From NCBI GenBank assembly GCA_949739465.1, contig CATIYQ010000037.1, positions 1-10,745 of the forward strand: DNA of 10,745 nt, given 5' to 3'. Position 1 is the stretch's first letter. Each line of letters opens with the position of its first letter. This document shows, piece after piece, positions 1-6,793 of this stretch. Under the pieces are notes generated by a model that did no database searches, had not been told where the DNA came from, and saw only the letters and a program-made list of their open reading frames with translations. Position numbers and translations under genes: made by a program. Origin of the DNA: an uncultured Peptococcaceae bacterium (lineage in GTDB: Bacteria > Bacillota > Dehalobacteriia > UBA4068 > JAAVYR01).

Positions 1-138
1 ATTGCCAACAGCAAAGAATATGTAACCACTGCAATTCGCCATAGTCTGGCGCTGGGCAAAGGATGTGGTCCTACCCACCACTTCTACGATTTGTATCAAA
101 AAGGCTTACCGGAAGATATTCGCAACACTGCAAAATAA
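1..138 (+). CDS. thiD: Hydroxymethylpyrimidine/phosphomethylpyrimidine kinase, C-terminal fragment
   Basis: The frame is open from base 1 to a TAA at 136-138 and gives 45 residues that begin IANSKEYVTTAIRHSLALGK and end in HHFYDLYQKGLPEDIRNTAK. The segment 'YVTxAIRHxLxxGxGxGPTxHFYDLY' is the typical C-terminal end of ThiD, which phosphorylates HMP and HMP-P to HMP-PP in the cytoplasm. The rest of the gene lies upstream of the window, so the kinase active site cannot be inspected. It is followed after 15 nt by thiC, which has a good ribosome binding site, and the next genes are also thiamin genes. That context makes thiD the best call for a short fragment. A fused or dual-function ThiD cannot be excluded. 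Confidence 0.85.
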   Translation: MANSKEYVTTAIRHSLALGKGCGPTHHFYDLYQKGLPEDIRNTAK

Positions 139-153
139 AGGAGTCACAAAACT

Positions 154-1479
154 ATGAAAATCATTCGTTACAAAACCCAAATAGAAGCGGCAAAGAAAGG
201 CATCATCACCAAAGAAATGCTGCAAGTCGCACAAGAAGAGGGCTATACCCCCGAATACATTTTGGATATGGTAGCCCAAGGAAAAGTGGTTATTCCCGCC
301 AATATTAATCACAAAGCCCTACACCCCTATGGCATTGGACAAGGCTTACGGACCAAAATCAATGTTAATTTAGGTGTTTCCGGCGACGCTGCCGACTACC
401 AAAAAGAAATGGAAAAAGTCGCCGTCTCCCTCCGCTATGGCGCAGAAGCCATTATGGATTTGAGTAATTACGGCAAAACCCAAGAATTTCGGGAACGGCT
501 CATTGCCCATTCCCCCGCGATGATTGGTACAGTACCTATTTACGACGCCATCGGCTATTTGGAAAAGGATTTAGAGGATATCACCGCTCAAGATTTCTTA
601 GACGTCGTGGAACGTCATGCCCAACAAGGTGTTGATTTTGTTACCATTCACGCCGGTATTAACCAGCGTACCCTGGAAGCCTTTGAGAGAAGCCCTCGCT
701 TAATGAATATCGTCTCCAGAGGTGGCTCTCTCCTCTTTGCCTGGATGAAGATGACCGACAATGAAAATCCGTTTTATGAATATTATGACCAAGTTCTCGA
801 TATCCTCTACGAATACGATGTAACCATTAGCTTAGGTGACGCCATGCGCCCGGGAAGTCTTAAAGACGCTACCGATGCAGGACAGATTTGCGAGCTAATC
901 GAGCTGGGCAATCTCACCAAACGGGCCTGGGAAAAGAACGTCCAGGTGATGATAGAAGGACCGGGACATATGGCACTCAATGAAATTGCTGCCAATATGA
1001 CGCTGGAAAAAAAGCTCTGCCATGGAGCGCCCTTCTATGTATTGGGTCCTGTCGTTACAGATATTGCGCCTGGTTACGACCATATTACGGCAGCCATCGG
1101 CGGCGCTATCGCCGCTGCCAATGGCGCAGATTTCCTCTGCTATGTCACTCCTGCCGAGCATTTGCGACTACCTAATACAGACGATGTAAAGGAAGGCATC
1201 ATTGCTACGAAAATTGCCGCCCATGCTGCCGACATCGCCAAAGGTATCCCCCATGCACGGGAGATAGACGATAAAATGAGCGAATCCCGCAGAAACTTTG
1301 ACTGGGAAACCCAATTCTCCCTCGCTCTGGACGGAGAAAAAGCCCGGCGATATTACGAAGAAACACCCCCCTCTGACCGACATAGCTGCTCTATGTGCGG
1401 CAAAATGTGCGCCCTCCGCACCACCAATCGCATCTTAAACGGCGAAACCGTCGAAATCATCAAAAAAGAAAGCAGGTAA
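154..1479 (+). CDS. thiC: Phosphomethylpyrimidine synthase ThiC (short form)
   Basis: A 441-residue radical-SAM enzyme that rearranges aminoimidazole ribotide to HMP-P, the pyrimidine half of thiamin. The start ATG follows AAAGGAG (137-143) at 10 nt. The barrel core is intact: RYGAEAIMDLSNYGKT near 94-109, GTVPIYDA, VDFVTIHAGI, EGPGH at 268-272 and YVTPAEHL at 330-337. H272 and H336 are the expected metal-binding histidines and are 64 residues apart. The C-terminal cluster motif is C412-S-M-C415-G-K-M-C419, that is CX2CX3C. Like other anaerobe ThiC proteins it lacks the long N-terminal domain of the roughly 600-residue enterobacterial and Bacillus enzymes. It lies between thiD and thiM, which argues against the ThiC paralogues BzaA/B/F of benzimidazole synthesis. 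Identification is firm from motifs and context. Confidence 0.96.
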   Translation: MKIIRYKTQIEAAKKGIITKEMLQVAQEEGYTPEYILDMVAQGKVVIPANINHKALHPYGIGQGLRTKINVNLGVSGDAADYQKEMEKVAVSLRYGAEAIMDLSNYGKTQEFRERLIAHSPAMIGTVPIYDAIGYLEKDLEDITAQDFLDVVERHAQQGVDFVTIHAGINQRTLEAFERSPRLMNIVSRGGSLLFAWMKMTDNENPFYEYYDQVLDILYEYDVTISLGDAMRPGSLKDATDAGQICELIELGNLTKRAWEKNVQVMIEGPGHMALNEIAANMTLEKKLCHGAPFYVLGPVVTDIAPGYDHITAAIGGAIAAANGADFLCYVTPAEHLRLPNTDDVKEGIIATKIAAHAADIAKGIPHAREIDDKMSESRRNFDWETQFSLALDGEKARRYYEETPPSDRHSCSMCGKMCALRTTNRILNGETVEIIKKESR

Positions 1480-1483
1480 CACC

Positions 1484-2338
1484 ATGGAACAACAACTATC
1501 ACAACAATTAGGCGAACTTCTTACTCTGGTACGAGAAAAAAAACCGTTGGTGCATCATCTGACCAATTACGTTACCGTCAACGACTGCGCCAACGCTACC
1601 CTTGCCATTGGAGCATCCCCCATTATGGCAGACGACGTTGCAGAAGCGGGAGACATTGCCGCAATCTCCTCCGCTCTGGTTCTCAATATTGGCACATTGA
1701 ACAGCCGTTCTGTCGCCTCTATGCTGGAGGCGGGAAAACGCGCCAATGGGGCAGGCGTACCAGTTGTATTCGACCCGGTAGGCGCAGGGGCTTCCGCCTT
1801 GCGAAACGACGCCACCGGAACCATTCTGGAAACAATCAAGCCAGCCGTTATCCGCGGTAATATTTCCGAAATCAAATTCATCGCGGGAATCTCCGCCAAT
1901 GCCAAAGGAGTAGATGCAGGCGACGCAGACGCCGACTTCGCCCAAGAGGACGCTGTCGCCATGGCAAAAAAACTCAGCCAAGAACTACAATGCGTTATTG
2001 CCATCACAGGCGCAACAGATATCGTTACCGATGGCAAAGAAACCTTCCTGCTGAGGAACGGACACCCCATGCTCTCCTCCGTAACAGGTACAGGCTGCCT
2101 TACCAGCTCTCTGGTAGGCGCGTTCTGCGGCATCACAGATAACCATCTTCTTGCTGCCGTTGCTGGCATTCTCACTACCTGCCTTGCCGGAGAGATTGCC
2201 TTTGCAAAAGCGGGACGCTTGGGAACAGGCAGTTTCCACATCGCCCTCATTGACGCCATCAGCAAAATGTCCCCCGCCCTCTTTACCGAAATTTGTCGTA
2301 AAAAGCAAAAGTATCACCAAATAGAGGTGTTATCATGA
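1484..2338 (+). CDS. thiM: Hydroxyethylthiazole kinase ThiM
   Basis: A 284-residue kinase that phosphorylates 4-methyl-5-(2-hydroxyethyl)thiazole, a salvage entry for the thiazole half of thiamin. Visible family signatures are HHLTNYVTVNDCAN (24-37), ASPIMAD (44-50), VFDPVGAGAS (95-104), RGNISEI (124-130) and VTGTGCLTSS from 200, with Cys205 in the position of the active-site cysteine of Bacillus ThiK/ThiM. The length is close to the usual 260-275 residues, with a slightly longer, lysine-rich C-terminus. The start ATG is 4 nt after the thiC stop, with a weak AGCAGG upstream, so translational coupling to thiC is likely. Its TGA overlaps the thiE ATG. Presence of thiM rather than thiazole-synthesis genes at this point suggests that salvaged thiazole is used, but upstream genes are not visible. 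Confidence 0.95.
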   Translation: MEQQLSQQLGELLTLVREKKPLVHHLTNYVTVNDCANATLAIGASPIMADDVAEAGDIAAISSALVLNIGTLNSRSVASMLEAGKRANGAGVPVVFDPVGAGASALRNDATGTILETIKPAVIRGNISEIKFIAGISANAKGVDAGDADADFAQEDAVAMAKKLSQELQCVIAITGATDIVTDGKETFLLRNGHPMLSSVTGTGCLTSSLVGAFCGITDNHLLAAVAGILTTCLAGEIAFAKAGRLGTGSFHIALIDAISKMSPALFTEICRKKQKYHQIEVLS

Positions 2339-2976
2339 TAACAAACAAAAATCAATCTCTCGATTACAGCGTGTACCTGGTAACTGACAGAGATTTAATG
2401 TCTGCACCCACCCTTCCGCAAGCAGTAGAGCAAAGCATTTTAGGCGGCTGCACCATGGTACAACTGAGAGAAAAACACTGTTCCTCATTAGAGTTTTATA
2501 AAATAGCCCAAGAAGTAAAAACAATCACCGACCGTTATCATGCCCCACTACTTATAAACGACCGTGTTGATATTGCCCTCGCTATTGATGCAGACGGCGT
2601 TCATGTGGGACAAAAGGATTTGCCGGCAACAAAAGTCAGAGAAATCATCGGTCCCGATAAGATTCTGGGTGTTTCCGCCTCTACCTTAGATGAGGCAATC
2701 CAAGCAGAGAAAGACGGCGCGGACTATCTGGGTGTCGGCGCAATGTTTACCAACCAAACCAAGCCCGACGCCAGAGTAACCACCATGGCAACCTTAGAAG
2801 AAATCCTAAATGCCGTTTCTATTCCCATAGTGATTATCGGCGGTATCAATCAGGAAACGTTACCGCAATTTTTGCATCTGCCCATAGCGGGCGCGGCTAT
2901 CGTCTCCGCTATCATGGCGGCAAAGGATATTACCAAAGCCACCCAAGAGATAAAAAGCATCTGGCTAACAAAATAA
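2335..2976 (+). CDS. thiE: Thiamine phosphate synthase ThiE
   Basis: A 213-residue (beta/alpha)8 enzyme that condenses HMP-PP with thiazole phosphate to thiamin phosphate. Motifs in order: YLVTDRDLM (14-22), GGCTMVQLREK (37-47, pyrophosphate-binding region), LLINDRVDIA (72-81), DGVHVGQKDLP (87-97), GVSAST (112-117), DYLGVGAMFTNQTKPDA (130-146), IPIVIIGGI (163-171) and IVSAIM (189-194). The loop usually written GPxxPTxTKxDA reads GAMFTNQTKPDA here; the TK-x-D core is kept. The ATG overlaps the thiM stop (ATGA) and is preceded by AGAGGTG at 2323-2329, so it is translationally coupled. It is the last gene of the operon, ending just before a strong terminator. Identification is secure. Confidence 0.96.
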   Translation: MITNKNQSLDYSVYLVTDRDLMSAPTLPQAVEQSILGGCTMVQLREKHCSSLEFYKIAQEVKTITDRYHAPLLINDRVDIALAIDADGVHVGQKDLPATKVREIIGPDKILGVSASTLDEAIQAEKDGADYLGVGAMFTNQTKPDARVTTMATLEEILNAVSIPIVIIGGINQETLPQFLHLPIAGAAIVSAIMAAKDITKATQEIKSIWLTK

Positions 2977-3011
2977 AAAAGAAGCCTCATTCTATTGAGG
3001 CTTCTTTTTTT
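2975..3011. terminator. Bidirectional intrinsic terminator between thiE and ymxH
   Basis: A perfect 9-bp stem GAAGCCTCA (2981-2989) / TGAGGCTTC (2996-3004) with a 6-nt loop is flanked by A6 (2975-2980) and T7 (3005-3011). The A and T tracts can pair with each other to extend the stem, so the structure works in both directions. It ends the thiamin operon on the + strand and ymxH on the - strand, which finish only about 40 nt apart. Confidence 0.95.
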
Positions 3012-3017
3012 ATGATT

Positions 3018-3281
3018 CTACCATGCCCGTTCTCGGTAGAGGTCGTTCACTTCTACTACCAGCACTTCCGCGCCAATTTTCCGAATAGACTGCCAAGGAA
3101 TGGCAAGCTCCTTCTTCTCGCTGCGAGCAAGTAAACGATTAGCTCCCCGATAAGGAATGAGCAACGATTGAATGCTTCCATCTTCCGCGTCAATCATTAA
3201 GTCAGAATCCCCTACTGTACCTAAAATATCACCGTCAGATAAATTGATAATCTTCTTTCCCACAAACTCACTTAGTCGCAT
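3018..3281 (-). CDS. ymxH: YlmC/YmxH family PRC-barrel protein
   Basis: An 87-residue protein beginning MRLSEFVGKKIINLSDGDILG, with a single PRC-barrel-like beta domain: GKKIINLSDGDILGTVGDSDLMIDAEDGSIQ followed by an IPWQSIRKIGAEVLVVEV segment. This is the signature of the small YlmC/YmxH family, called sporulation proteins because they occur mostly in spore-forming Bacillota; the biochemical role is not known. The start ATG is 4 nt after AGGTGA (complement of 3286-3291). In B. subtilis ymxH follows the M16 peptidase gene mlpA, and the order is the same here. Here, however, a terminator separates the two, so this copy probably has its own promoter. No membrane segment or signal peptide is visible. 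Confidence 0.88.
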   Translation of the reverse strand: MRLSEFVGKKIINLSDGDILGTVGDSDLMIDAEDGSIQSLLIPYRGANRLLARSEKKELAIPWQSIRKIGAEVLVVEVNDLYRERAW

Positions 3282-3382
3282 ACAATCACCTATTCTCTTC
3301 CTTTCGTTTTCTAACTTTCTTTATGAACAATTTTGTTGTTTCATTTTATGAGTTCTTGATTATCTTTATTCCCATATATATT

Positions 3383-3416
3383 AGAAAAATCTGCGCATTT
3401 TATCGCAGATTTTTCT
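3383..3416 (-). terminator. Intrinsic terminator of the M16 peptidase gene
   Basis: A perfect 13-bp inverted repeat AGAAAAATCTGCG (3383-3395) / CGCAGATTTTTCT (3404-3416) with an 8-nt AT-rich loop lies about 20 nt past the stop codon of the - strand M16 gene. On the - strand the stem ends in TTTTTCT followed by AT-rich sequence, which fits an intrinsic terminator. The rest of the gap (about 3298-3380) is AT-rich and presumably holds the ymxH promoter; no standard sigma-A promoter is clear. Confidence 0.85.
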
Positions 3417-3436
3417 TTATTTTTGTATATTTCCAG

Positions 3437-4699
3437 TTATTTCAGGGCGTCAAACATAGCGGCTAAATCATATTGTCGTTCCTCCGGTCCTACCAAAGAC
3501 AGCATGAATTTTCTATCGGCAAACAAATCTTTTGCCAGGTTTTGCACGTCTTCTTTGGTAACAGCCATCACCTTTTCTATCAGCGCGCTGATTGGCAATA
3601 CCTCTCCCAAGACAATTTCGCCCTTTCCCAGTTTACTCATGACATTAGCTGAATTTTCCGTAGACATAAGCATCCCGCAGCGGAGCTGTTCTTTGGCCAA
3701 AGACATTTCCTCTTCGGTAACCCCCTCTACCAAAACATCCCGTAAGGTCTCCAAAATAACAGCAATCATTTCATCTAAATTTTGCGGATTGGTAGACGTA
3801 TAAATCAAAAAACTGCCCCCATGGATATACCCGGCATGATAAGAATAAATGGTATACGTAAGCCCCCGTTCTTCTCTTGCCGCTTGGAAAAGTCGAGAGC
3901 AAGTGCCACCGCTTAAGATAGCGGACAGCACCGATAAGGTATAAGTCCGTTCATCAGCTGCCGCAAGCCCCGGTACCCCCAGACATAGGTGCATTTGTTC
4001 AATATCCTTATACTGATAGCAGCTGCCTGCTTTCATAGAGATTTCTGGTAAGATAATGGGCTTTTTCGCCCCTTGAAACTTACCCAAGTATTTCATAACA
4101 ATTTCCATAGCGGCTTCTTTATCTACGTCCCCCGCGATGGAGACTACCGTATGTTCCGGCGCATAGTGTTCTTTGTAATAAGCATACATTTGGTCGCGGG
4201 TTAGAGCGGATACGGTTTCCACCGTGCCGATGATTGGCCAGCCATAAGGGTGGTCGCCGTAAATAGCAGCGGCATATTGGTCGGTCACCACATCGTCTGG
4301 GCTATCCTCATACATCCGCACTTCCTCCAGAACTACCCCTTTTTCCTTGACAAATTCTTCTTCGGGAATGGTGGAATTTAAGTACATGTCGGAAAGCACA
4401 TCCATAGATAAAGAAAGATGTTCCTTTAATGTTTTCGCATAAAAGCAAGTATATTCTTTGGTGGTAAAAGCGTTCATTTGACCGCCCACCGATTCTAGTG
4501 CATTGGCAATTTCCTTAGCATTGCGATTTGTCGTACCCTTGAAAAGCATATGTTCTAAGAAGTGGGACACACCGTTTAATTCCGGCGTTTCATGACTAGA
4601 ACCGGTTTCAGCCCAGATGCCCACAGATACGGAAGGCACTCCCGGCATTTCTTGTATCACCACACGGACGCCGTTTGACAAAACTTCTTTATATAACAC
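3437..4699 (-). CDS. mlpA: M16 family zinc metallopeptidase, MlpA/YmxG type
   Basis: A cytoplasmic-looking insulinase/processing-peptidase family protein of 420 residues from the chosen GTG. It starts (M)LYKEVLSNGVRVV, the usual beginning of this family. Numbering from the GTG, the inverted zinc motif HFLEH is at 46-50 (ligands H46 and H50, catalytic E49), and the third ligand is in VVLEEVRMYEDSP, probably E126. The partner-domain signature REERGLTYTIYSY begins at about 275. The two M16 halves are both present and the length matches the roughly 410-residue B. subtilis MlpA. An in-frame ATG at 4747 would add 16 residues but has no well-placed ribosome binding site, whereas the GTG has GGAG 8 nt upstream. 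The gene follows dacF closely and is probably in its operon. In Bacillus mlpA is linked to sporulation and protease control; the substrate here is unknown. Confidence 0.93.
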   Translation of the reverse strand: MLYKEVLSNGVRVVIQEMPGVPSVSVGIWAETGSSHETPELNGVSHFLEHMLFKGTTNRNAKEIANALESVGGQMNAFTTKEYTCFYAKTLKEHLSLSMDVLSDMYLNSTIPEEEFVKEKGVVLEEVRMYEDSPDDVVTDQYAAAIYGDHPYGWPIIGTVETVSALTRDQMYAYYKEHYAPEHTVVSIAGDVDKEAAMEIVMKYLGKFQGAKKPIILPEISMKAGSCYQYKDIEQMHLCLGVPGLAAADERTYTLSVLSAILSGGTCSRLFQAAREERGLTYTIYSYHAGYIHGGSFLIYTSTNPQNLDEMIAVILETLRDVLVEGVTEEEMSLAKEQLRCGMLMSTENSANVMSKLGKGEIVLGEVLPISALIEKVMAVTKEDVQNLAKDLFADRKFMLSLVGPEERQYDLAAMFDALK

Positions 4700-4707
4700 A
4701 GATATCG

Positions 4708-4711
4708 CTCC
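4708..4711 (-). promoter_or_regulatory. Ribosome binding site deciding the mlpA start
   Basis: The - strand reads TTGGAG, then 8 nt, then GTG (4699-4697). The upstream ATG at 4747, one base after the dacF stop, has only AT-rich sequence in the 6-12 nt before it. Protein alignment logic agrees, because the family normally starts only a few residues before LSNGVRVV. Confidence 0.7.
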
Positions 4712-4748
4712 AATCTTTTGCAAACTAAAAAGGTTTAACCCCTTCATG

Positions 4749-5876
4749 TTAAACGATATTTAGTTTCGCCAAAAAGCCCCAAATTCCTTTTATTTTTTCA
4801 TTGATGTTGTCCTGGGATAAAATGTCAACTCTCCCCCATACTTTCCCCTTATCGTCCTTTATCACCAGATACCCCACAGCTTCTCCGCTGGCAATGGGCA
4901 GTTCCATAGGCTCGTCAAATACCCACTCTGTTTCCAACGTCTTTAGCTTATATTTAGGCACGGTGAAAACACCATCCCCTGCCGCAATGCCGGTAAGCCA
5001 AGGCTCAATGGGAAGATAGGTCATAATATCTCCCGCTTCGCACAGAGAAATATTAGTAAATTCATCAATACCATAGTTGAGAAGAGCATGAGATTCCCAG
5101 AATCGGTCGGGACTGTTTAATACCACAGCAAGAACCCGTCTGCCATCTTTTTCCATAGCGGAGACCAGACACGGACCTGCCGCATCAGTTGTGCCTGTTT
5201 TTACACCGATGACATTTTCATCTTCCCAAAGCAGTTTATTGGTATTTTTCAAGTAACGCTCGCTGCCGCCCATATCCTGAATCACCGTAGATTTGGTTTT
5301 CACTTTATCAGCAAAGTTCTTGTTCTGCATAGCATAACGTCCAATCATCGCTAAATCCCGCGCACTCATCATATGATTTTCTTGAGGCAATCCATTGGTA
5401 TTGTAAAAGGTTGCTTTGGTCGCACCCAAAAGCTCTCCTTTCCAGTTCATGAAATGAACGAAAAGCGGTTCTGAGCCTGCAACATTTTCTGCAATGGCAA
5501 AGCAAGCGTCATTACCCGATTTCACCAACGCTCCCGTCAAAAGCTGATCCAAATAAAACTGTTCTCCCGGCTGTAAATAAATAGAAGATTCACCAATGGC
5601 GGCAGCTTCCGGTGACACATAGCAAATCTCGTCAGAATTCATCATATCCATAGCCAAAATCGCCGTCATGATTTTGGTCGTGCTGGCAGGATACAATGCC
5701 TGGTCAGGGTTTTTCTCCCAAAGAATCACACCGCTATCAAGGTCAATTACAATGCCCGCCTTCGCACCAATGGTGGGTACAGCCGCATTGACATCAGTGG
5801 GAAAAAAGAACATGCCGAACAAGACCAGCCACAGCCAAGAAAAACAGATTGGTTTCTTATTCTTCTGTTTGCTCAT
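4749..5876 (-). CDS. dacF: D-alanyl-D-alanine carboxypeptidase (S11 family penicillin-binding protein)
   Basis: A 375-residue DacA/DacF-type enzyme that removes the terminal D-Ala from peptidoglycan stem peptides outside the membrane. A signal peptide is clear: basic MSKQKNKKP, a hydrophobic stretch at about 11-25 (CFSWLWLVLFGMFFF), and likely cleavage near VNAA (29-32). All three penicillin-interacting motifs are intact: S65-T-T-K68 in LYPASTTK, S120-G-N122, and K226-T-G228 in GVKTGTTDAAG. A C-terminal beta domain follows (about 275-350), and the last residues (KIKGIWGFLAKLNIV) could form the amphipathic membrane anchor typical of this group. The start has AGGTGA (complement of 5882-5887) at 5 nt and overlaps the upstream gene by 20 nt, suggesting translational coupling. 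The symbol dacF is assigned by resemblance and context; a DacA or DacB role is possible. Confidence 0.93.
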   Translation of the reverse strand: MSKQKNKKPICFSWLWLVLFGMFFFPTDVNAAVPTIGAKAGIVIDLDSGVILWEKNPDQALYPASTTKIMTAILAMDMMNSDEICYVSPEAAAIGESSIYLQPGEQFYLDQLLTGALVKSGNDACFAIAENVAGSEPLFVHFMNWKGELLGATKATFYNTNGLPQENHMMSARDLAMIGRYAMQNKNFADKVKTKSTVIQDMGGSERYLKNTNKLLWEDENVIGVKTGTTDAAGPCLVSAMEKDGRRVLAVVLNSPDRFWESHALLNYGIDEFTNISLCEAGDIMTYLPIEPWLTGIAAGDGVFTVPKYKLKTLETEWVFDEPMELPIASGEAVGYLVIKDDKGKVWGRVDILSQDNINEKIKGIWGFLAKLNIV

Positions 5877-6636
5877 TTATCTCACCTTTTTCCCGGTTAT
5901 CTTGTTGCGGTTGACTCTTGCAGAGCGGTCTGTTTTGAGAGATTTTCACCATTTCTATATTTTTGCTGTGCAATACCTCTCGAATGGCTTCCAACTCTGA
6001 TACGGTGTTATCGCTTACCATATCGCAATAAAGAATACCAATTTCTGATGTTTCTTCTACCCGAGCCAGCTTCTCATCTGTCCGCATACCTTCCAGCTTC
6101 TCTTTGGGAGATACCCCTGTATAGGGCACTTGTAAGGCAATATTTTCCTGTTCCTCTACACTATACCGCTCGGAGACTAAATAAAGACAAACATTATCTC
6201 CCGCCAAATCGGACATCATTTCTGCCGTCTGCATAATATAAACTTTTGCCGTTTCTATTTCAATTGGCTTTTCCTGCATGGTTTCTCTATCATACCACCA
6301 TACTCCCGTTTCAATACCCCTTTTGGTGACAAAAATATATGCTTCAGGATACTTTTGCACCCATGCTTTCGTAAAGAACATATTTACATTGGTCAGCCGT
6401 TTGGCTTTCAGCTCCTTTGCCAATTTCATGACGTCTTCTCCGCTGATTTTGCCGCTATCATCAATTTTTAAGGCGATGCTAACGCCCTCTTCTATCTGCT
6501 CATCCATAGCAGTGCCGGCGCGAAGAGACAGGGGCTCGCCTAGATATGCGCCGTAAATCCCCCAACAAGCCATAAGAGCCAAACAGCACAAGGGGATAAA
6601 TTTCCCTAAATTCTTTCTGAAATAAAAAATCTTCAT
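5857..6636 (-). CDS. Membrane-anchored polysaccharide-deacetylase-like protein, probably catalytically dead
   Basis: A 259-residue protein of no named family that I can recognise outright. Residues 1-10 are basic and 11-31 are hydrophobic (GKFIPLCCLALMACWGIYGAY), giving a signal anchor with the rest outside the membrane. Residues about 53-234 follow the NodB deacetylase pattern: SIALKIDD (53-60) for the usual TFDDGP strand, NMFFTKAWVQKYPE (85-98) for ATFFVxGxWxxKYPE, RGIETGVWWYDR (106-117) for GHEIGNHTxxH, and IGILYCD (199-205) before a VSELEAIREVLHSKNIEMVKIS tail (212-233) for the LLHD strand and last helix. The histidines of the H-x3-H motif appear as W113 and R117, and the late His as C204. 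This is an alignment by eye. Its place between pnp and mlpA equals that of ylxY, a deacetylase-family gene in B. subtilis. A hydrophilic tail (235-259) overlaps dacF. The start has GAGGGAAGG just upstream. Confidence 0.72.
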   Translation of the reverse strand: MKIFYFRKNLGKFIPLCCLALMACWGIYGAYLGEPLSLRAGTAMDEQIEEGVSIALKIDDSGKISGEDVMKLAKELKAKRLTNVNMFFTKAWVQKYPEAYIFVTKRGIETGVWWYDRETMQEKPIEIETAKVYIMQTAEMMSDLAGDNVCLYLVSERYSVEEQENIALQVPYTGVSPKEKLEGMRTDEKLARVEETSEIGILYCDMVSDNTVSELEAIREVLHSKNIEMVKISQNRPLCKSQPQQDNREKGEINEQTEE

Positions 6637-6664
6637 GAACCTTCCCTCGCTTATTTTCTCCTGT

Positions 6665-6717
6665 TATACGCCTATTTCTATGAAGCAGAAAGAAAAACTA
6701 TACCGCCTATTTTCTAT
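6665..6717. repeat. Pair of near-identical direct repeats in a divergent intergenic region
   Basis: TATACGCCTATTTCTAT (6665-6681) and TATACCGCCTATTTTCTAT (6699-6717) differ only by two single-base insertions (a C and a T) and start 34 nt apart. They lie upstream of the deacetylase-like gene (- strand) and just before the promoter of the flavin-reductase gene (+ strand). Read on the - strand each ends in TATA(G/A), so they could also hold -10-like elements. A protein-binding pair or a duplication of promoter sequence are both possible. Confidence 0.6.
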
Positions 6718-6722
6718 TTTTT

Positions 6723-6754
6723 TTGCACATAGGCAAACGGTTTTCTGATATAAT
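6723..6754 (+). promoter_or_regulatory. Sigma-A-type extended -10 promoter of the flavin-reductase gene
   Basis: A perfect TATAAT (6749-6754) is preceded by TG at 6746-6747, which makes TGaTATAAT, an extended -10. The nearest -35 candidate is TTGCAC (6723-6728), 20 nt away, longer than the usual 17; extended -10 promoters tolerate a poor -35. Transcription would start near 6761, giving a leader of about 33 nt. Confidence 0.75.
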
Positions 6755-6793
6755 ACAAAGAAAAAGAATATAAGAAAAAGGATGTGCCTTTCT

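Noticed and set aside
63..308. An 81-codon + strand frame across the thiD-thiC junction
   Set aside because: It overlaps both the thiD tail and the start of thiC in another frame, and its product (rich in basic residues and His) has no recognisable features.
154..1479. thiC as a benzimidazole-synthesis paralogue (BzaA/BzaB/BzaF)
   Set aside because: It lies inside a thiamin operon between thiD and thiM, with no cobamide genes nearby; ThiC is the simpler call.
1567..2265. A 232-codon open frame on the - strand opposite thiM
   Set aside because: It is the antisense of a well-supported thiM with full motifs; its translation is low-complexity (Ala/Ser/Pro-rich), with no family resemblance and no ribosome binding site context of its own.
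3325..3342. GAACAATTTTGTTGTTTC as an operator palindrome
   Set aside because: The arms match only imperfectly in an AT-rich stretch; this is expected by chance and not supported by a second copy.
5668..6000. A 110-codon + strand frame opposite the dacF / deacetylase-like junction
   Set aside because: It is antisense to two convincing genes; its hydrophobic look comes from the complement of the dacF signal-peptide region.
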